Assembly: GCF_002157355.1 (NCBI RefSeq)
Contig: NZ_LYMK01000050.1
Coordinates: 1 to 46,702, forward strand
DNA length: 46,702 nt
Direction: 5' to 3'
Origin: Variovorax sp. JS1663
GTDB taxonomy: Bacteria; Pseudomonadota; Gammaproteobacteria; Burkholderiales; Burkholderiaceae_C
How positions within the stretch are numbered: the first letter of the stretch is position 1; every line of letters starts with the position of its first letter. The notes beneath the pieces were generated by a model that had not been told where the DNA came from, did not search any database, and worked only from the letters and a program-made list of their open reading frames with translations. Made by a program: the position numbers and the translations under genes. Positions 35,249 through 43,275 of the stretch are shown here, piece after piece.

Positions 35249-37300
35249 ATGACCAACAATCCGCTCCTCGATTTCCAAGACCTCCCGCTGTTCGACCAGA
35301 TCAAGCCCGAGCATGTCGCGCCCGCCGTCGACACGCTGCTGGCCGATGCCGAGACGGCGCTTCAGACGGTCACCGCGCCCGAGTTCCCGGCCGACTGGAC
35401 CGCCATCGCGAAGGTGCTGGACGTCGCCTCGGAGCGCTTCAGCCGGGCCTGGGGCGCCGTGGGCCACCTCAACGCGGTGGCCGACACGCCCGAGCTGCGC
35501 GCGGCCTACAACGAGGCCATGCCGCGCGTCACCGCCTTCTGGACGCGCCTCGGCTCCGACGAGCGGCTCTATGCCAAGTACAAGGCGATCGATCCCGCCA
35601 CGCTGAACGCGGAGCAGCGCCAGGCCCACCGGAACGCCGTGCGCAACTTCGTGCTGGGCGGCGCGGAACTGCAGGGCGAGGCCAAGAAGCGCTTTGCCGA
35701 GATCCAGGAGCGGCAGGCCGAGCTGAGCCAGAAGTTCAGCGAGAACGCACTCGACGCCACCGACGCCTTCGCCTACTACGCCCAGCTGGGCGAGCTCGAA
35801 GGCCTGCCCGAGGACGTGGTCAGCGCCGCGCGCGCGGCCGCGGAGGCCGATGGCAAGCAGGGCTACAAGCTCACGCTGAAGATGCCCTCCTACCTGCCGG
35901 TCATGCAGTTCGCCAAGAGCAGCGCCCTGCGCGAGAAGCTCTATCGCGCGTACGTTACCCGTGCAAGCGAATTCGGCGACCCGGTGCTGGACAACACGCC
36001 GCTGATCCGCGAGATCCTCGCGCTGCGCCAGGAAGAGGCGAAGCTGCTGGGCCACCCGAACTTCGGCGAGCTGTCGATCGTGCCGAAGATGGCCGACTCG
36101 GCCGACCAGGTGATCCGCTTCCTGCGCGACCTGGCGACGAAGGCGCGGCCCTTCGGCGAACGCGACCTGGCGGACCTGAAGGTCTTCGCCACCCAGCAGC
36201 TCGGCCTCCAGGACCCGCAGCCCTGGGACTGGAGCTACGTCGGCGAGAAGCTCAAGGAGGCGCGCTATGCCTTCAGCGAGCAGGAGGTCAAACAGTACTT
36301 CACCGCGCCGAAGGTCATGGCGGGCCTGTTCAAGATCGTCGAGTCGTTGTTCGAAGTCTCGATCCGGCGCGACAGCGCGCCCGTCTGGAACCCGAGCGTC
36401 GAGTTCTACCGCATCGAGCGCAACGGACAAAAGGTCGGTCAGTTCTACCTCGACCCCTCGGCCCGCGCGGCCAAGCGCGGCGGGGCCTGGATGGACGACG
36501 TGCGCGCCCGCTGGCTGCGCCCCGACACCGGCACGCTGCAGACGCCGATTGCACACCTCGTCTGCAACTTCGCCGAGGGCGTCGACGGCAAGCCGCCACT
36601 GCTCACGCACGATGACGTGACCACCCTCTTCCACGAGTTCGGCCACGGCCTGCACCACATGTTGACCCAGGTCAACGAGCGCGACGTCTCCGGCATCAGC
36701 GGCGTCGAATGGGATGCGGTCGAACTGCCCAGCCAGTTCATGGAGAACTTCTGCTGGGAGTGGGAGGTGCTGGCCCACATGACGGCGCACGTGGACACCG
36801 GCGAGCCGCTCCCGCGCGCCCTGTTCGACAAGATGATCGCCGCCAAGAACTTCCAGAGCGGGCTGCAAACGCTGCGCCAGATCGAGTTCTCGCTGTTCGA
36901 CATGCTGCTGCACACCGAGTACGACGCGAGCACCGCCCAGCCCGGCGACGTGCTGGCGCTGCTGGACCGGGTGCGTGCCGAGGTCGCCGTGATGCCCGCG
37001 CCGCCCTTCAGCCGCACGCCCAACACCTTCAGTCACATCTTCGCGGGCGGCTACGCAGCGGGCTACTACAGCTACAAGTGGGCCGAGGTGCTGAGTGCGG
37101 ACGCCTACGCGGCCTTCGAGGAGACCGCCGGTGCCAACGGCAAGCCCAGCATCGAGACCGGCCGCAAATACCGGCAGGCCATCCTCGAGGCCGGCGGCAG
37201 CCGCCCCGCGATGGAGTCCTTCAAGGCCTTCCGCGGCCGCGAGCCCCAGCTCGATGCGTTGTTGCGACACCAGGGCATGGTGGAGGCGCAGCCGGCCTGA
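35249..37300 (+). CDS. prlC: M3-family zinc metallopeptidase, oligopeptidase A-like
   Basis: Cytosolic zinc peptidases of this family degrade oligopeptides, including cleaved signal peptides. The 683-residue length fits oligopeptidase A (E. coli 680 aa). The zinc-binding motif HEFGHGLHHML is near residue 467, with the third ligand in SQFMENFCWEWEVL about 25 residues later. FSHIFAGGYAAGYYSYKWAEV near the C-terminus contains the substrate-binding tyrosines of M3 peptidases. There is no signal peptide. It lies 34 bp after folD and 34 bp before the glutaredoxin-like gene, so the three are probably one transcript. Confidence 0.93.
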   Translation: MTNNPLLDFQDLPLFDQIKPEHVAPAVDTLLADAETALQTVTAPEFPADWTAIAKVLDVASERFSRAWGAVGHLNAVADTPELRAAYNEAMPRVTAFWTRLGSDERLYAKYKAIDPATLNAEQRQAHRNAVRNFVLGGAELQGEAKKRFAEIQERQAELSQKFSENALDATDAFAYYAQLGELEGLPEDVVSAARAAAEADGKQGYKLTLKMPSYLPVMQFAKSSALREKLYRAYVTRASEFGDPVLDNTPLIREILALRQEEAKLLGHPNFGELSIVPKMADSADQVIRFLRDLATKARPFGERDLADLKVFATQQLGLQDPQPWDWSYVGEKLKEARYAFSEQEVKQYFTAPKVMAGLFKIVESLFEVSIRRDSAPVWNPSVEFYRIERNGQKVGQFYLDPSARAAKRGGAWMDDVRARWLRPDTGTLQTPIAHLVCNFAEGVDGKPPLLTHDDVTTLFHEFGHGLHHMLTQVNERDVSGISGVEWDAVELPSQFMENFCWEWEVLAHMTAHVDTGEPLPRALFDKMIAAKNFQSGLQTLRQIEFSLFDMLLHTEYDASTAQPGDVLALLDRVRAEVAVMPAPPFSRTPNTFSHIFAGGYAAGYYSYKWAEVLSADAYAAFEETAGANGKPSIETGRKYRQAILEAGGSRPAMESFKAFRGREPQLDALLRHQGMVEAQPA

Positions 37301-37334
37301 GATACTCCGCGGCGTCGGATCACGAAAGCCATCG

Positions 37335-37970
37335 ATGAAGCTTCACCCACGTCTCCCCGTCCTCGTTCTCGCACTCGCCGCGGGCGCCGCCATGGCGCAG
37401 TCGGTCTACCGCCATGTCGACAAGAACGGCAAGGTCACTTTCTCCGACCAGCCACCGGCTGCCAATGTCCAGCCTGCGGCGCCGCGCGCCGGCACCGCGG
37501 CCTCCACCGGGGGGCCGGCTCTGCCCTATGAACTGCGGCAGGTCGTTCAGCGCTACCCGGTTACGATCTACACCGGTGACGAATGCAGCCCCTGCAGCGC
37601 GGGCCGGTCGCTGCTGGTGACGCGGGGCATTCCCTTTGAGGAGCGCATCATCAAGTCCAACGAAGACGTGGAAGCGCTGCAGCGCCTGAGCGGCCAGACC
37701 TCGCTGCCGGTGCTGAGTATCGGCGCGCAGCATCTCAAGGGCTTCTCGGATCCGGAGTGGTCGCAGTACCTGGATGCGGCCGGCTACCCCAAGAGCGCGC
37801 AACTGCCGGCAGGCTACCGCAATCCGCCCGCCACGCCCCTGGTCGCTGTGCAGGCCGCGCCGCAGGCGGCCGTGCGGCCCCCCGCCGCCGCGCCTGCGAC
37901 GGCACCGCAGACCCCGCCAACACCGGCAGAGGGCCCCACGCCGAGCAACCCGACGGGCATCAAGTTCTAG
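37335..37970 (+). CDS. Exported DUF4124-glutaredoxin domain protein
   Basis: A 211-residue exported protein with a signal peptide (VLVLALAAGAAMAQ). A DUF4124 segment follows (SVYRHVDKNGKVTFSDQPP, residues about 23-45), then a glutaredoxin-like domain at about 75-150 with a CxxC motif (GDECSPCSAG) and the thioredoxin-fold cis-proline region TSLPVLSIGAQHLKG. The C-terminus is Ala/Pro-rich and low complexity. The CxxC suggests periplasmic thiol-disulfide exchange; the substrate is unknown. It probably shares a transcript with prlC. Confidence 0.82.
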   Translation: MKLHPRLPVLVLALAAGAAMAQSVYRHVDKNGKVTFSDQPPAANVQPAAPRAGTAASTGGPALPYELRQVVQRYPVTIYTGDECSPCSAGRSLLVTRGIPFEERIIKSNEDVEALQRLSGQTSLPVLSIGAQHLKGFSDPEWSQYLDAAGYPKSAQLPAGYRNPPATPLVAVQAAPQAAVRPPAAAPATAPQTPPTPAEGPTPSNPTGIKF

Positions 37971-38004
37971 GTTTCCAGGAAGAGGCGCCGCGCAGGGGCC
38001 CGGC

Positions 38005-38706
38005 TCAATCGAAGCGCAGCGTCTGCACGCCGGAGGGCGTGCCCAACAGGCAAATGCTCGCGCGCTGATGGGCGAAGACGCCGACCGTCACCACGCCGGG
38101 CCACTGGTTCACTTCCGACTCGAAGCCGAGCGGGTCGGTGATGCGCAGGCCGGTCACGTCGACGATGTGCTGGCCGTTGTCCGTGACCAGCGGCGCGCCG
38201 TCCTTCTCCCGCACGCTGGCAGTTCCCCCGAGCCGGGCGAACTGCCGGATCACGCGCCGGGCGGCCATCGGGACCACCTCAACCGGCAAGGGAAACGCGC
38301 CGAGTGTGTTGACCCGCTTGGACACGTCGGCGATGCAGACGAAGCGCCGTGACTGTGCCGCGACAATCTTCTCGCGCGTCAACGCAGCGCCACCGCCCTT
38401 GATCATGTAGCCGCGGCCGTCGATCTCGTCGGCGCCGTCGATGTAGACAGCGAGTTCCTCGACCTCGTTGCTGTCGAACACCGGGATGCCCAGCGCCTGT
38501 AGCCGTTCCGTCGAGGCCACCGAGCTGGACACTGCGCCGCGGATGTCCTTGCGGATGCCCCCCAGCGCCTCGATGAACTTGTTGACCGTCGAGCCGGTGC
38601 CGACGCCGACGATGTCCCCCTTCCCCACGTACGCGAGCGCGGCGCGACCGACCTGCGCCTTCAGCTCATCCTGGGACAGGGCGGGCGCGCCAGCGGGGGA
38701 ATTCAT
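38005..38706 (-). CDS. rpiA: Ribose-5-phosphate isomerase A
   Basis: RpiA interconverts ribose 5-phosphate and ribulose 5-phosphate in the pentose phosphate pathway. The 233-residue protein has the substrate-binding GVGTGSTVNKFIEAL near residue 35, YIDGADEIDGRGYMIKGGGA with the catalytic Asp/Glu near 88-92, and the lysine segment ALTREKIVA. It also has the C-terminal GLRITDPLGFESEVN. The length is normal (E. coli 219 aa). It is divergent from pyrD with only 40 bp between the start codons. Confidence 0.95.
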   Translation of the reverse strand: MNSPAGAPALSQDELKAQVGRAALAYVGKGDIVGVGTGSTVNKFIEALGGIRKDIRGAVSSSVASTERLQALGIPVFDSNEVEELAVYIDGADEIDGRGYMIKGGGAALTREKIVAAQSRRFVCIADVSKRVNTLGAFPLPVEVVPMAARRVIRQFARLGGTASVREKDGAPLVTDNGQHIVDVTGLRITDPLGFESEVNQWPGVVTVGVFAHQRASICLLGTPSGVQTLRFD

Positions 38707-38746
38707 CGGGGAAAATCCTTGGATTGACGAAGCCCGCCATTATCCG

Positions 38747-39814
38747 ATGCCCTTGCTGCTGCCCTCCTCGCTTTACACGCTTGCCCGACCTTTCCTCTTC
38801 GGTTTCGATCCCGAGCACGCCCACGAACTGACCCTCGACGCGCTCGCGCGTACGCAGAACACGCCGCTCGCCTGCGCGTACGCCGCGCCGCGCGTGGAGG
38901 ATCGCCTGACGCTGGCGGGGCTGCACTTTCCGAACCGATTGGGGCTGGCTGCAGGACTGGACAAGAACGCGCGCTGCATCGACGCCTTCGCCGCCATGGG
39001 TTTCGGCTTCGTGGAGGTCGGCACGGTCACGCCCAAGGCGCAGCCAGGCAACCCCAAGCCGCGCATGTTCAGGCTGCCGCAGCGCGATGCCCTTATCAAC
39101 CGCCTGGGCTTCAATAACGAAGGCCTCGAGGCCTTCGTCGCCAACGTGCAGCGCGCGCGCTTCCGCCGCGACGTCGCCCGAGCGCCGATGCTGCTGGGCC
39201 TCAACATCGGCAAAAACGCCGCCACGCCGATCGAGCGTGCGGTGGACGACTACCTGATCTGCCTGGACGGCGTTTACCCGCATGCCGACTATGTGACGAT
39301 CAACATCTCCAGCCCCAACACCGCCAACCTTCGCTCGCTGCAGAGCGACGAGGCGCTGGATGCATTGCTTGGCGCAGTGGCCGACAAGCGCGAGGCCCTC
39401 GCGCGGCGCCATAGCAAGCGGGTGCCGCTGTTCGTGAAGATCGCACCCGACCTCGAAGAGGCGCAAGTGCAGGTGATCGCCGCCACCCTGCGCCGCCATG
39501 GCATGGACGGCGTGATCGCCACCAACACCACGCTATCGCGCGAGGCGGTGGCGGGACTTCCACATGCACAGGAGACCGGAGGCCTCTCGGGCGCGCCCGT
39601 GCGCGAGGCGAGCAACCGTGTGATCAGCCAGCTGCGATCGGCCCTCGGCGCCGATTTCCCGATCATCGGGGTCGGCGGTGTGCTGAGCGGGGCCGATGCC
39701 GAGGCCAAGATCGAAGCCGGTGCCGACCTGGTCCAGATCTACACCGGGCTCATCTACAAGGGGCCAGCGCTGGTGCGCGAGGCCGCCCAGGCGTTGCGCC
39801 GGCGCGGCCGCTGA
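38747..39814 (+). CDS. pyrD: Quinone-dependent dihydroorotate dehydrogenase (class 2)
   Basis: PyrD oxidises dihydroorotate to orotate in pyrimidine synthesis at the inner membrane. The 355-residue protein has the N-terminal helical membrane-contact segment (FGFDPEHAHELTLDAL) of class 2 enzymes. FMN-site motifs include GLAAGLDKNA near residue 65, the substrate segment NRLGFNNEGLE near 115, INISSPNTANLRSLQ near 185, and IIGVGGVLSGADAEAKIEAG with LVQIYTGLIYKGP at the C-terminus. The start is the ATG at 38747; upstream in-frame codons overlap rpiA antisense and were rejected. Confidence 0.95.
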   Translation: MPLLLPSSLYTLARPFLFGFDPEHAHELTLDALARTQNTPLACAYAAPRVEDRLTLAGLHFPNRLGLAAGLDKNARCIDAFAAMGFGFVEVGTVTPKAQPGNPKPRMFRLPQRDALINRLGFNNEGLEAFVANVQRARFRRDVARAPMLLGLNIGKNAATPIERAVDDYLICLDGVYPHADYVTINISSPNTANLRSLQSDEALDALLGAVADKREALARRHSKRVPLFVKIAPDLEEAQVQVIAATLRRHGMDGVIATNTTLSREAVAGLPHAQETGGLSGAPVREASNRVISQLRSALGADFPIIGVGGVLSGADAEAKIEAGADLVQIYTGLIYKGPALVREAAQALRRRGR

Positions 39815-39824
39815 CCGGGCCCGA

Positions 39825-40520
39825 TCAGCGGCGCATCCGCCAGAGCACGGGAACGATCACGGTCGCCCAGCGCAGCAGGCGGCGCGGACCGATCACCGCC
39901 ACCGCAGCGGCAGCCACGGCACCGGCCGTCACCGGGTGCTCGCGCGCGATACGCAGAGCAGCCTCGCTGGCCGATTCGTCAGCCGGCGGGGCCGCGTCGG
40001 CTGCCTTGGATGGCGCGCCCTGCAGGGTCGCAATGCGCTCCCGCTGCCGCGCGATGCGGGCCAGCAGTTCCTCGCGGGTGAGCAAAGCACGGTCGCGCGC
40101 GGGCGGCTCGTCCTCATGGCCCAGATTGAAGCGCGCCTGCACCCATTCCCAGTCGCGCCCGAATTCGCGGCGCGCAGGCTCGAAGGCGCCGGAAGCCCCC
40201 CGCAGCGTGCTCGCCAGAGCCGCGACGGCCGCCACCCAGAGCACGATCCACACCACGGCCACCGACCACGCGGCCGCGACGCGGTTCGGCGTGTCCCAGA
40301 AATGCACGACCACGGCCACCGACAGCAGCGCCACCGTGACAGTGGTCAGGCCGATCACCGCGATCGCCAGGGCCAGAAGCAGCCGCAGCCGCTGCCGCTC
40401 TTCCTCCCAGGCCAGCCGGAGCAGCTGGACACGGTCTTCGGCGGCCAGTGCGCCCTCGCCGGCGGCAATGCGCCATCGCCGCACCCGGGCGTCCAGCCCC
40501 AGGAGGGAGAGCAGCCTCAT
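39825..40520 (-). CDS. YqjE (phage-holin-like, DUF1469) membrane protein fused to a YqjK-like tail
   Basis: A 231-residue inner-membrane protein. Residues about 1-110 match the YqjE/holin_3_6 type: an amphipathic start followed by two hydrophobic helices (LLALAIAVIGLTTVTVALL and VAVVWIVLWVAAVAALAS). The second half has LLTREELLARIARQRERIA and, after a Pro/Ala linker, REHPVTAGAVAAAAVAVIG ending in RWATVIVPVLWRMRR. That pattern (Leu-rich repeat of IxxQR, then HP, then RWA...WR) resembles the separate YqjK protein of enterobacteria. The upstream DUF883 gene is the YqjD-type partner, 33 bp away, so the order matches yqjD-yqjE-yqjK with the last two fused. Function unknown. Confidence 0.72.
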   Translation of the reverse strand: MRLLSLLGLDARVRRWRIAAGEGALAAEDRVQLLRLAWEEERQRLRLLLALAIAVIGLTTVTVALLSVAVVVHFWDTPNRVAAAWSVAVVWIVLWVAAVAALASTLRGASGAFEPARREFGRDWEWVQARFNLGHEDEPPARDRALLTREELLARIARQRERIATLQGAPSKAADAAPPADESASEAALRIAREHPVTAGAVAAAAVAVIGPRRLLRWATVIVPVLWRMRR

Positions 40521-40553
40521 GCTTGCTCCCCGCCTGCGGCCGATGGGCCGCGA

Positions 40554-40862
40554 TCAGCGGCGCCCAAGCAGCAGGCCCACCAGCACGCCCACCGCCAGGG
40601 CGGCACCAGCGATCTGCCACGGCTCGTCGTGCGCGTAGGCGTTGGCGGTGCTGGCAGCCTCGCGCGCCTTCTTCGCGGCCAGCTTGCTCTTTTCGGCAGC
40701 CAACTCGCGCGCGATCGCCAGCTTGCTGTCGATGCGCTGGCGCAAGGCCTTGATATGCGGAACGCTGTCGAGCTCCTTGCTGGCGAGCACGCCGCGCACG
40801 TCGCTGGCGATGTCTTCCGCCACAGCGTTGGCCGCTGCTTCGAGATTGGAGGTTGCAGTCAT
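40554..40862 (-). CDS. DUF883 (ElaB/YqjD) tail-anchored protein
   Basis: A 102-residue protein with a charged helical N-terminal part (LAIARELAAEKSKLAAKKARE) and one C-terminal transmembrane helix (IAGAALAVGVLVGLLLGRR). It contains the GxxxG-like pattern and terminal Arg-Arg typical of ElaB/YqjD/YgaM. E. coli relatives attach stationary-phase ribosomes to the inner membrane; whether this protein does so is not shown. It precedes the YqjE/K fusion on the same strand. Confidence 0.85.
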   Translation of the reverse strand: MTATSNLEAAANAVAEDIASDVRGVLASKELDSVPHIKALRQRIDSKLAIARELAAEKSKLAAKKAREAASTANAYAHDEPWQIAGAALAVGVLVGLLLGRR

Positions 40863-40953
40863 TGGAATCTTCCCTCGGTGATTCGCGCCGGCACCGCGCC
40901 GGCGACTTCACGCCTGACGCGGCGTGGCATCCATGGTACATGCCTGCGTGGAC

Positions 40954-42051
40954 CTACGGCAGCAAAGACGCCACACGGCGTCCGATCGCCAGACTGCTGG
41001 TGAGCCCCGGCGACTCGATGCCGAACAGGTTGACCAGCCCCGTGACGCCATGCGCCTCGGGGCCTCCGATCATGAAATCGGCAGCCGGCTCGCCAGGGCC
41101 GGAAATCTTCGGGCGAATGCCGGCGTAGCCGGGCGCGAGCGCGCCATCGGCCAGCGACGGCCAGTACCTGCGCACCTCGGCGTAGAAGACCTCGCCCCGC
41201 GCGGGGTCGACCACCAGGTCGTCGCCCGAATCGACCCACTGGACGTCCGGGCCGAATTTGGCTTGGCCGCCGAGGTCGAGCGTCAGGTGCACGCCCAGTC
41301 CCGCCGCCTCGGGCACGGGATAGATCAGGTGGCTGAAGGGCGCGCGGCCGGTGAGCGTGAAGTAACTGCCCTTGGCGAAATACTCCTGCGGAACGGCGCT
41401 GGCCGGCAGGCCCTCGAAGCGCCGCGCCAGGGCCGGCGCGCCCAACCCCGCGGCATTGACCACACTGCGGCAACGCAGCGTCGTGCCGTCCTCTGCCGTC
41501 AGGACGATGGCGCCCTGCCCGCACTGCGCGCGAGCCACGCCCGATTTCAGCGCCAGCATGCCGCCGGCGCTTTCGAGGTCGCCCTGCAGACTCAGCATCA
41601 GCGCATGGCTGTCGACGATGCCGGTGCTCGGCGACAGCAGTGCGGCCGTGCACTCCAGCTGCGGCTCCAGGGTACGCGCCTGCTCGCGCGTGAGCAGCAC
41701 CAGGTCGTCGACGCCGTTGGCTCGCGCCTTGGCCAGGATGGTCTCCAGCTGCGCGACCTGCTCCGGCGCCGTCGCGACGATGAGCTTGCCGCAGCGGCGG
41801 TGCGGCAAGCCGCGCTGCCCGAGGTACTCGTAGAGCAGTTGCTTGCCCTCGACGCACAGACTGGCCTTGAGGGAACCTGCGGGATAGTAGATGCCGGCGT
41901 GGATCACCTCGCTGTTGCGGGAGCTGGTGCCAGTGCCAATGGCGCCCTCCGCTTCAAGCACGATGACTTCGCGGCCTGCCAGCGCAAGTGCCCTGGCGAC
42001 AGCCAGACCCACCACGCCGGCGCCGATGACGGCGCAATCGAATTCGTCCAT
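40954..42051 (-). CDS. FAD-dependent oxidoreductase, LhgO-like (DadA/DAO fold)
   Basis: A 365-residue FAD enzyme. The Rossmann motif DCAVIGAGVVGLAVARALA is at the N-terminus, followed by VLEAEGAIGTGTSSRNSEVIHAG (quoted by its core TSSRNSEVIHAG). That core and IYYPAGSLKASLCVEGK are typical of the L-2-hydroxyglutarate dehydrogenase/oxidase (LhgO) group. The C-terminus has GYAGIRPKISGPG and LVNLFGIESPGLTSSLAIG. The start may be the ATG at 42051 or the GTG directly before it. The substrate (2-hydroxyglutarate) is inferred from the family only. Confidence 0.82.
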   Translation of the reverse strand: MDEFDCAVIGAGVVGLAVARALALAGREVIVLEAEGAIGTGTSSRNSEVIHAGIYYPAGSLKASLCVEGKQLLYEYLGQRGLPHRRCGKLIVATAPEQVAQLETILAKARANGVDDLVLLTREQARTLEPQLECTAALLSPSTGIVDSHALMLSLQGDLESAGGMLALKSGVARAQCGQGAIVLTAEDGTTLRCRSVVNAAGLGAPALARRFEGLPASAVPQEYFAKGSYFTLTGRAPFSHLIYPVPEAAGLGVHLTLDLGGQAKFGPDVQWVDSGDDLVVDPARGEVFYAEVRRYWPSLADGALAPGYAGIRPKISGPGEPAADFMIGGPEAHGVTGLVNLFGIESPGLTSSLAIGRRVASLLP

Positions 42052-42087
42052 CACGCAAGCTTAGCGGGGCTGGACGAGCTTCGGCCT

Positions 42088-42234
42088 TCACTCCGGATGG
42101 ATGCTGAAGGGCTTCTCAGGATCGGTGGGATTCTCCGGCGGCGCGGCAGGGCCCTTGTCGGGCTCCACCGGCAGCTCCGGCACGTCCGGTGGATCGGAGG
42201 TGATGGGTGTCGGAAGATCGGGGCTGGTGGCCAT
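42088..42234 (-). CDS. Small proline-rich protein, unknown function
   Basis: A 48-residue protein rich in Pro, Asp and Glu (for example PPDVPELPVEPDKGPAAPPE), probably disordered. A strong Shine-Dalgarno sequence (AAAGGAG) lies 8 nt before the ATG at 42234. A second ATG at 42240 is too close to it, so 42234 is preferred. I do not recognise the family. It is the last gene before the tRNA fragment. Confidence 0.6.
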   Translation of the reverse strand: MATSPDLPTPITSDPPDVPELPVEPDKGPAAPPENPTDPEKPFSIHPE

Positions 42235-42352
42235 GGCCATTTCTCCTTTCAGCACCGTTCTATGCGGCCGCGCACAGCGGAGCAAGTGGCGCTCAGCCGC
42301 AGCGTACGTCGGTACCGGCCGACACGCCAGCATGATGGGAAAGAAAGGAATT

Positions 42353-42400
42353 TGGTGGGCGGTGGAGGTTTCGAACCTCCGACCCCAGCAGTGTGAATGC
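42353..42400 (-). other. 3' half of tRNA-Val(CAC), probable attachment site of an integrated element
   Basis: On the minus strand this reads as the 3' part of a tRNA. It has an anticodon loop TTCACAC (anticodon CAC, 42393-42395), the 3' anticodon stem (42386-42390), a 5-nt variable loop, a perfect T-arm GGAGG-TTCGAAA-CCTCC (42364-42380), the acceptor half ACCGCCC (42357-42363), discriminator A and an encoded CCA (42353-42355). The 5' side does not fit: the bases where GGGCGGT is needed read GGGAGCC, pairing at only four of seven positions. The anticodon 5' stem is also weakened by two G-U pairs. The break therefore lies near the anticodon stem, as expected when an element recombines into the 3' part of a tRNA gene. 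Confidence 0.75.
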
Positions 42401-42420
42401 CAGAAGTAGTCACGCTGTAG

Positions 42421-42599
42421 CTACGGCTCCCAATGGAGACAGCAGGTCAGACGGGCAGAAAACGGCAGCCGCGAGCAGCTTTTTGCACCAGATTTACACC
42501 GGGTGGAATGCCGGAGTGGCAGGCCGGGTACGGAACCCATAGCGGGCATCAGCGCCCGAGCGGAGCTGTGGGCGCCATTCCAACAACACGCCCCTATTC
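42421..42599. other. Junction stretch without a supported gene
   Basis: Between the tRNA fragment and the operator-like sites no reading frame has a ribosome-binding site or recognisable product. A 73-codon minus-strand frame (42421-42642) does not look like protein. No integrase is present where one would commonly lie next to an attachment site. Confidence 0.6.
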
Positions 42600-42646
42600 T
42601 GTGACACAAATATTCCTTGCATTCCACCGCGTTATGTGGCACATTA
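42600..42646 (+). promoter_or_regulatory. Paired TGTG-N-CACA palindromes around a promoter-like sequence
   Basis: TGTGACACA (42600-42608) and TGTGGCACA (42635-42643, extended to an 11-bp palindrome 42634-42644) have centres 35 bp apart. Between them is TTGCAT (42617-42622). A possible -10 (ACATTA, 42641-42646) overlaps the second palindrome at 18 nt spacing. The arrangement suggests a repressor acting on the small-gene operon that starts at 42678. Confidence 0.45.
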
Positions 42647-42677
42647 ACTCCATCGAAAACAGCAAAGGAGAGCGGAT

Positions 42678-42836
42678 ATGTGGATCGTCAAGATGGATGG
42701 TGACTTCCAGGCCCTGTTCGCGCTGGAAAGCGATGCATGGACTTTCAGGGGTGCCCGTCAAGCGCTCTTCCCTGAGCGCGTCATCGAGGTCTCGTACATT
42801 CATCCGGAATCTGCGCTGCTTGAGGTGCTGGCATGA
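42678..42836 (+). CDS. Small protein 1 of the phage-like operon, unknown function
   Basis: A 52-residue protein starting at an ATG with AAGGAG 9 nt upstream. It has no signal peptide or membrane helix and carries no motif I recognise (it includes ALESDAWTFRGARQALFP and ends in SALLEVLA). Its stop overlaps the next ATG (ATGA). Codon use is less G/C-biased than in the core genes, which suggests acquisition. Confidence 0.65.
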   Translation: MWIVKMDGDFQALFALESDAWTFRGARQALFPERVIEVSYIHPESALLEVLA

Positions 42837-43072
42837 GCGCGCAGCACACGCCGGGGCCGGACGAACTGGCATTTCTGGACAGCAGCGCCGTAGGACTCGA
42901 CCTTTCAGTTCAAGAGGATCGCGTCATCTTTCGCATGCGCGTCAGTGACCGGCTGAAGGCAACAACCGTTGAAGCAATGCGCGATTGGGTCTCCGGAACG
43001 ATGCGCGACCGCTGGAGCGCGGCGCGTGCTGTTGCTGACGCCTACATCGCCAAGGCCACCGGGAGCGTATGA
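42833..43072 (+). CDS. Small protein 2 of the phage-like operon, unknown function
   Basis: A 79-residue soluble protein. The opening MSAQHTPGP resembles the start of many small phage proteins; the rest (for example VEAMRDWVSGTMRDRWSAA) is probably helical. It overlaps both neighbours by four bases, so translation is probably coupled. Function not recognised. Confidence 0.65.
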   Translation: MSAQHTPGPDELAFLDSSAVGLDLSVQEDRVIFRMRVSDRLKATTVEAMRDWVSGTMRDRWSAARAVADAYIAKATGSV

Positions 43073-43275
43073 CAAAGCGCAGGATTGAACGACCGCCCGG
43101 CCGCCCCCCTGTCAGCGAGGACGAAGGGCCTTCCGCCGTCCTGCGGGCGAGGGTTGGTGCGGAGCGGGTGGCGAAGGTGAAACGCCTGGGCGGGGCTGAA
43201 TGGCTGCGCAAGACGATCGACCGAGCAAAAGAGCCGTCTGCCTCCTCTCGTATAGCCGGCCAGGAGAAGAAGTAA
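43069..43275 (+). CDS. Small basic protein 3 of the phage-like operon
   Basis: A 68-residue basic protein. After an Arg/Pro-rich start (RRIERPPGRPP) comes AVLRARVGAERVAKVKRLGG and AEWLRKTIDRAKE. This layout, a short strand followed by two helices ending in GGAEWLRxxI, is seen in small phage DNA-binding or ribbon-helix-helix-like proteins. DNA binding is therefore possible but only inferred. The ATG overlaps the previous stop. Confidence 0.6.
   Translation: MTKRRIERPPGRPPVSEDEGPSAVLRARVGAERVAKVKRLGGAEWLRKTIDRAKEPSASSRIAGQEKK

Noticed and set aside
42353..42430. An intact functional tRNA gene
   Set aside because: The 5' acceptor strand pairs at only four of seven positions with the 3' strand, and the D-arm does not match a normal tRNA. 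Only the 3' half is credible.
42421..42642. Integrase fragment next to the attachment site
   Set aside because: The minus-strand frame has no tyrosine-recombinase motif (no R...HxxR...Y pattern) and looks non-coding.
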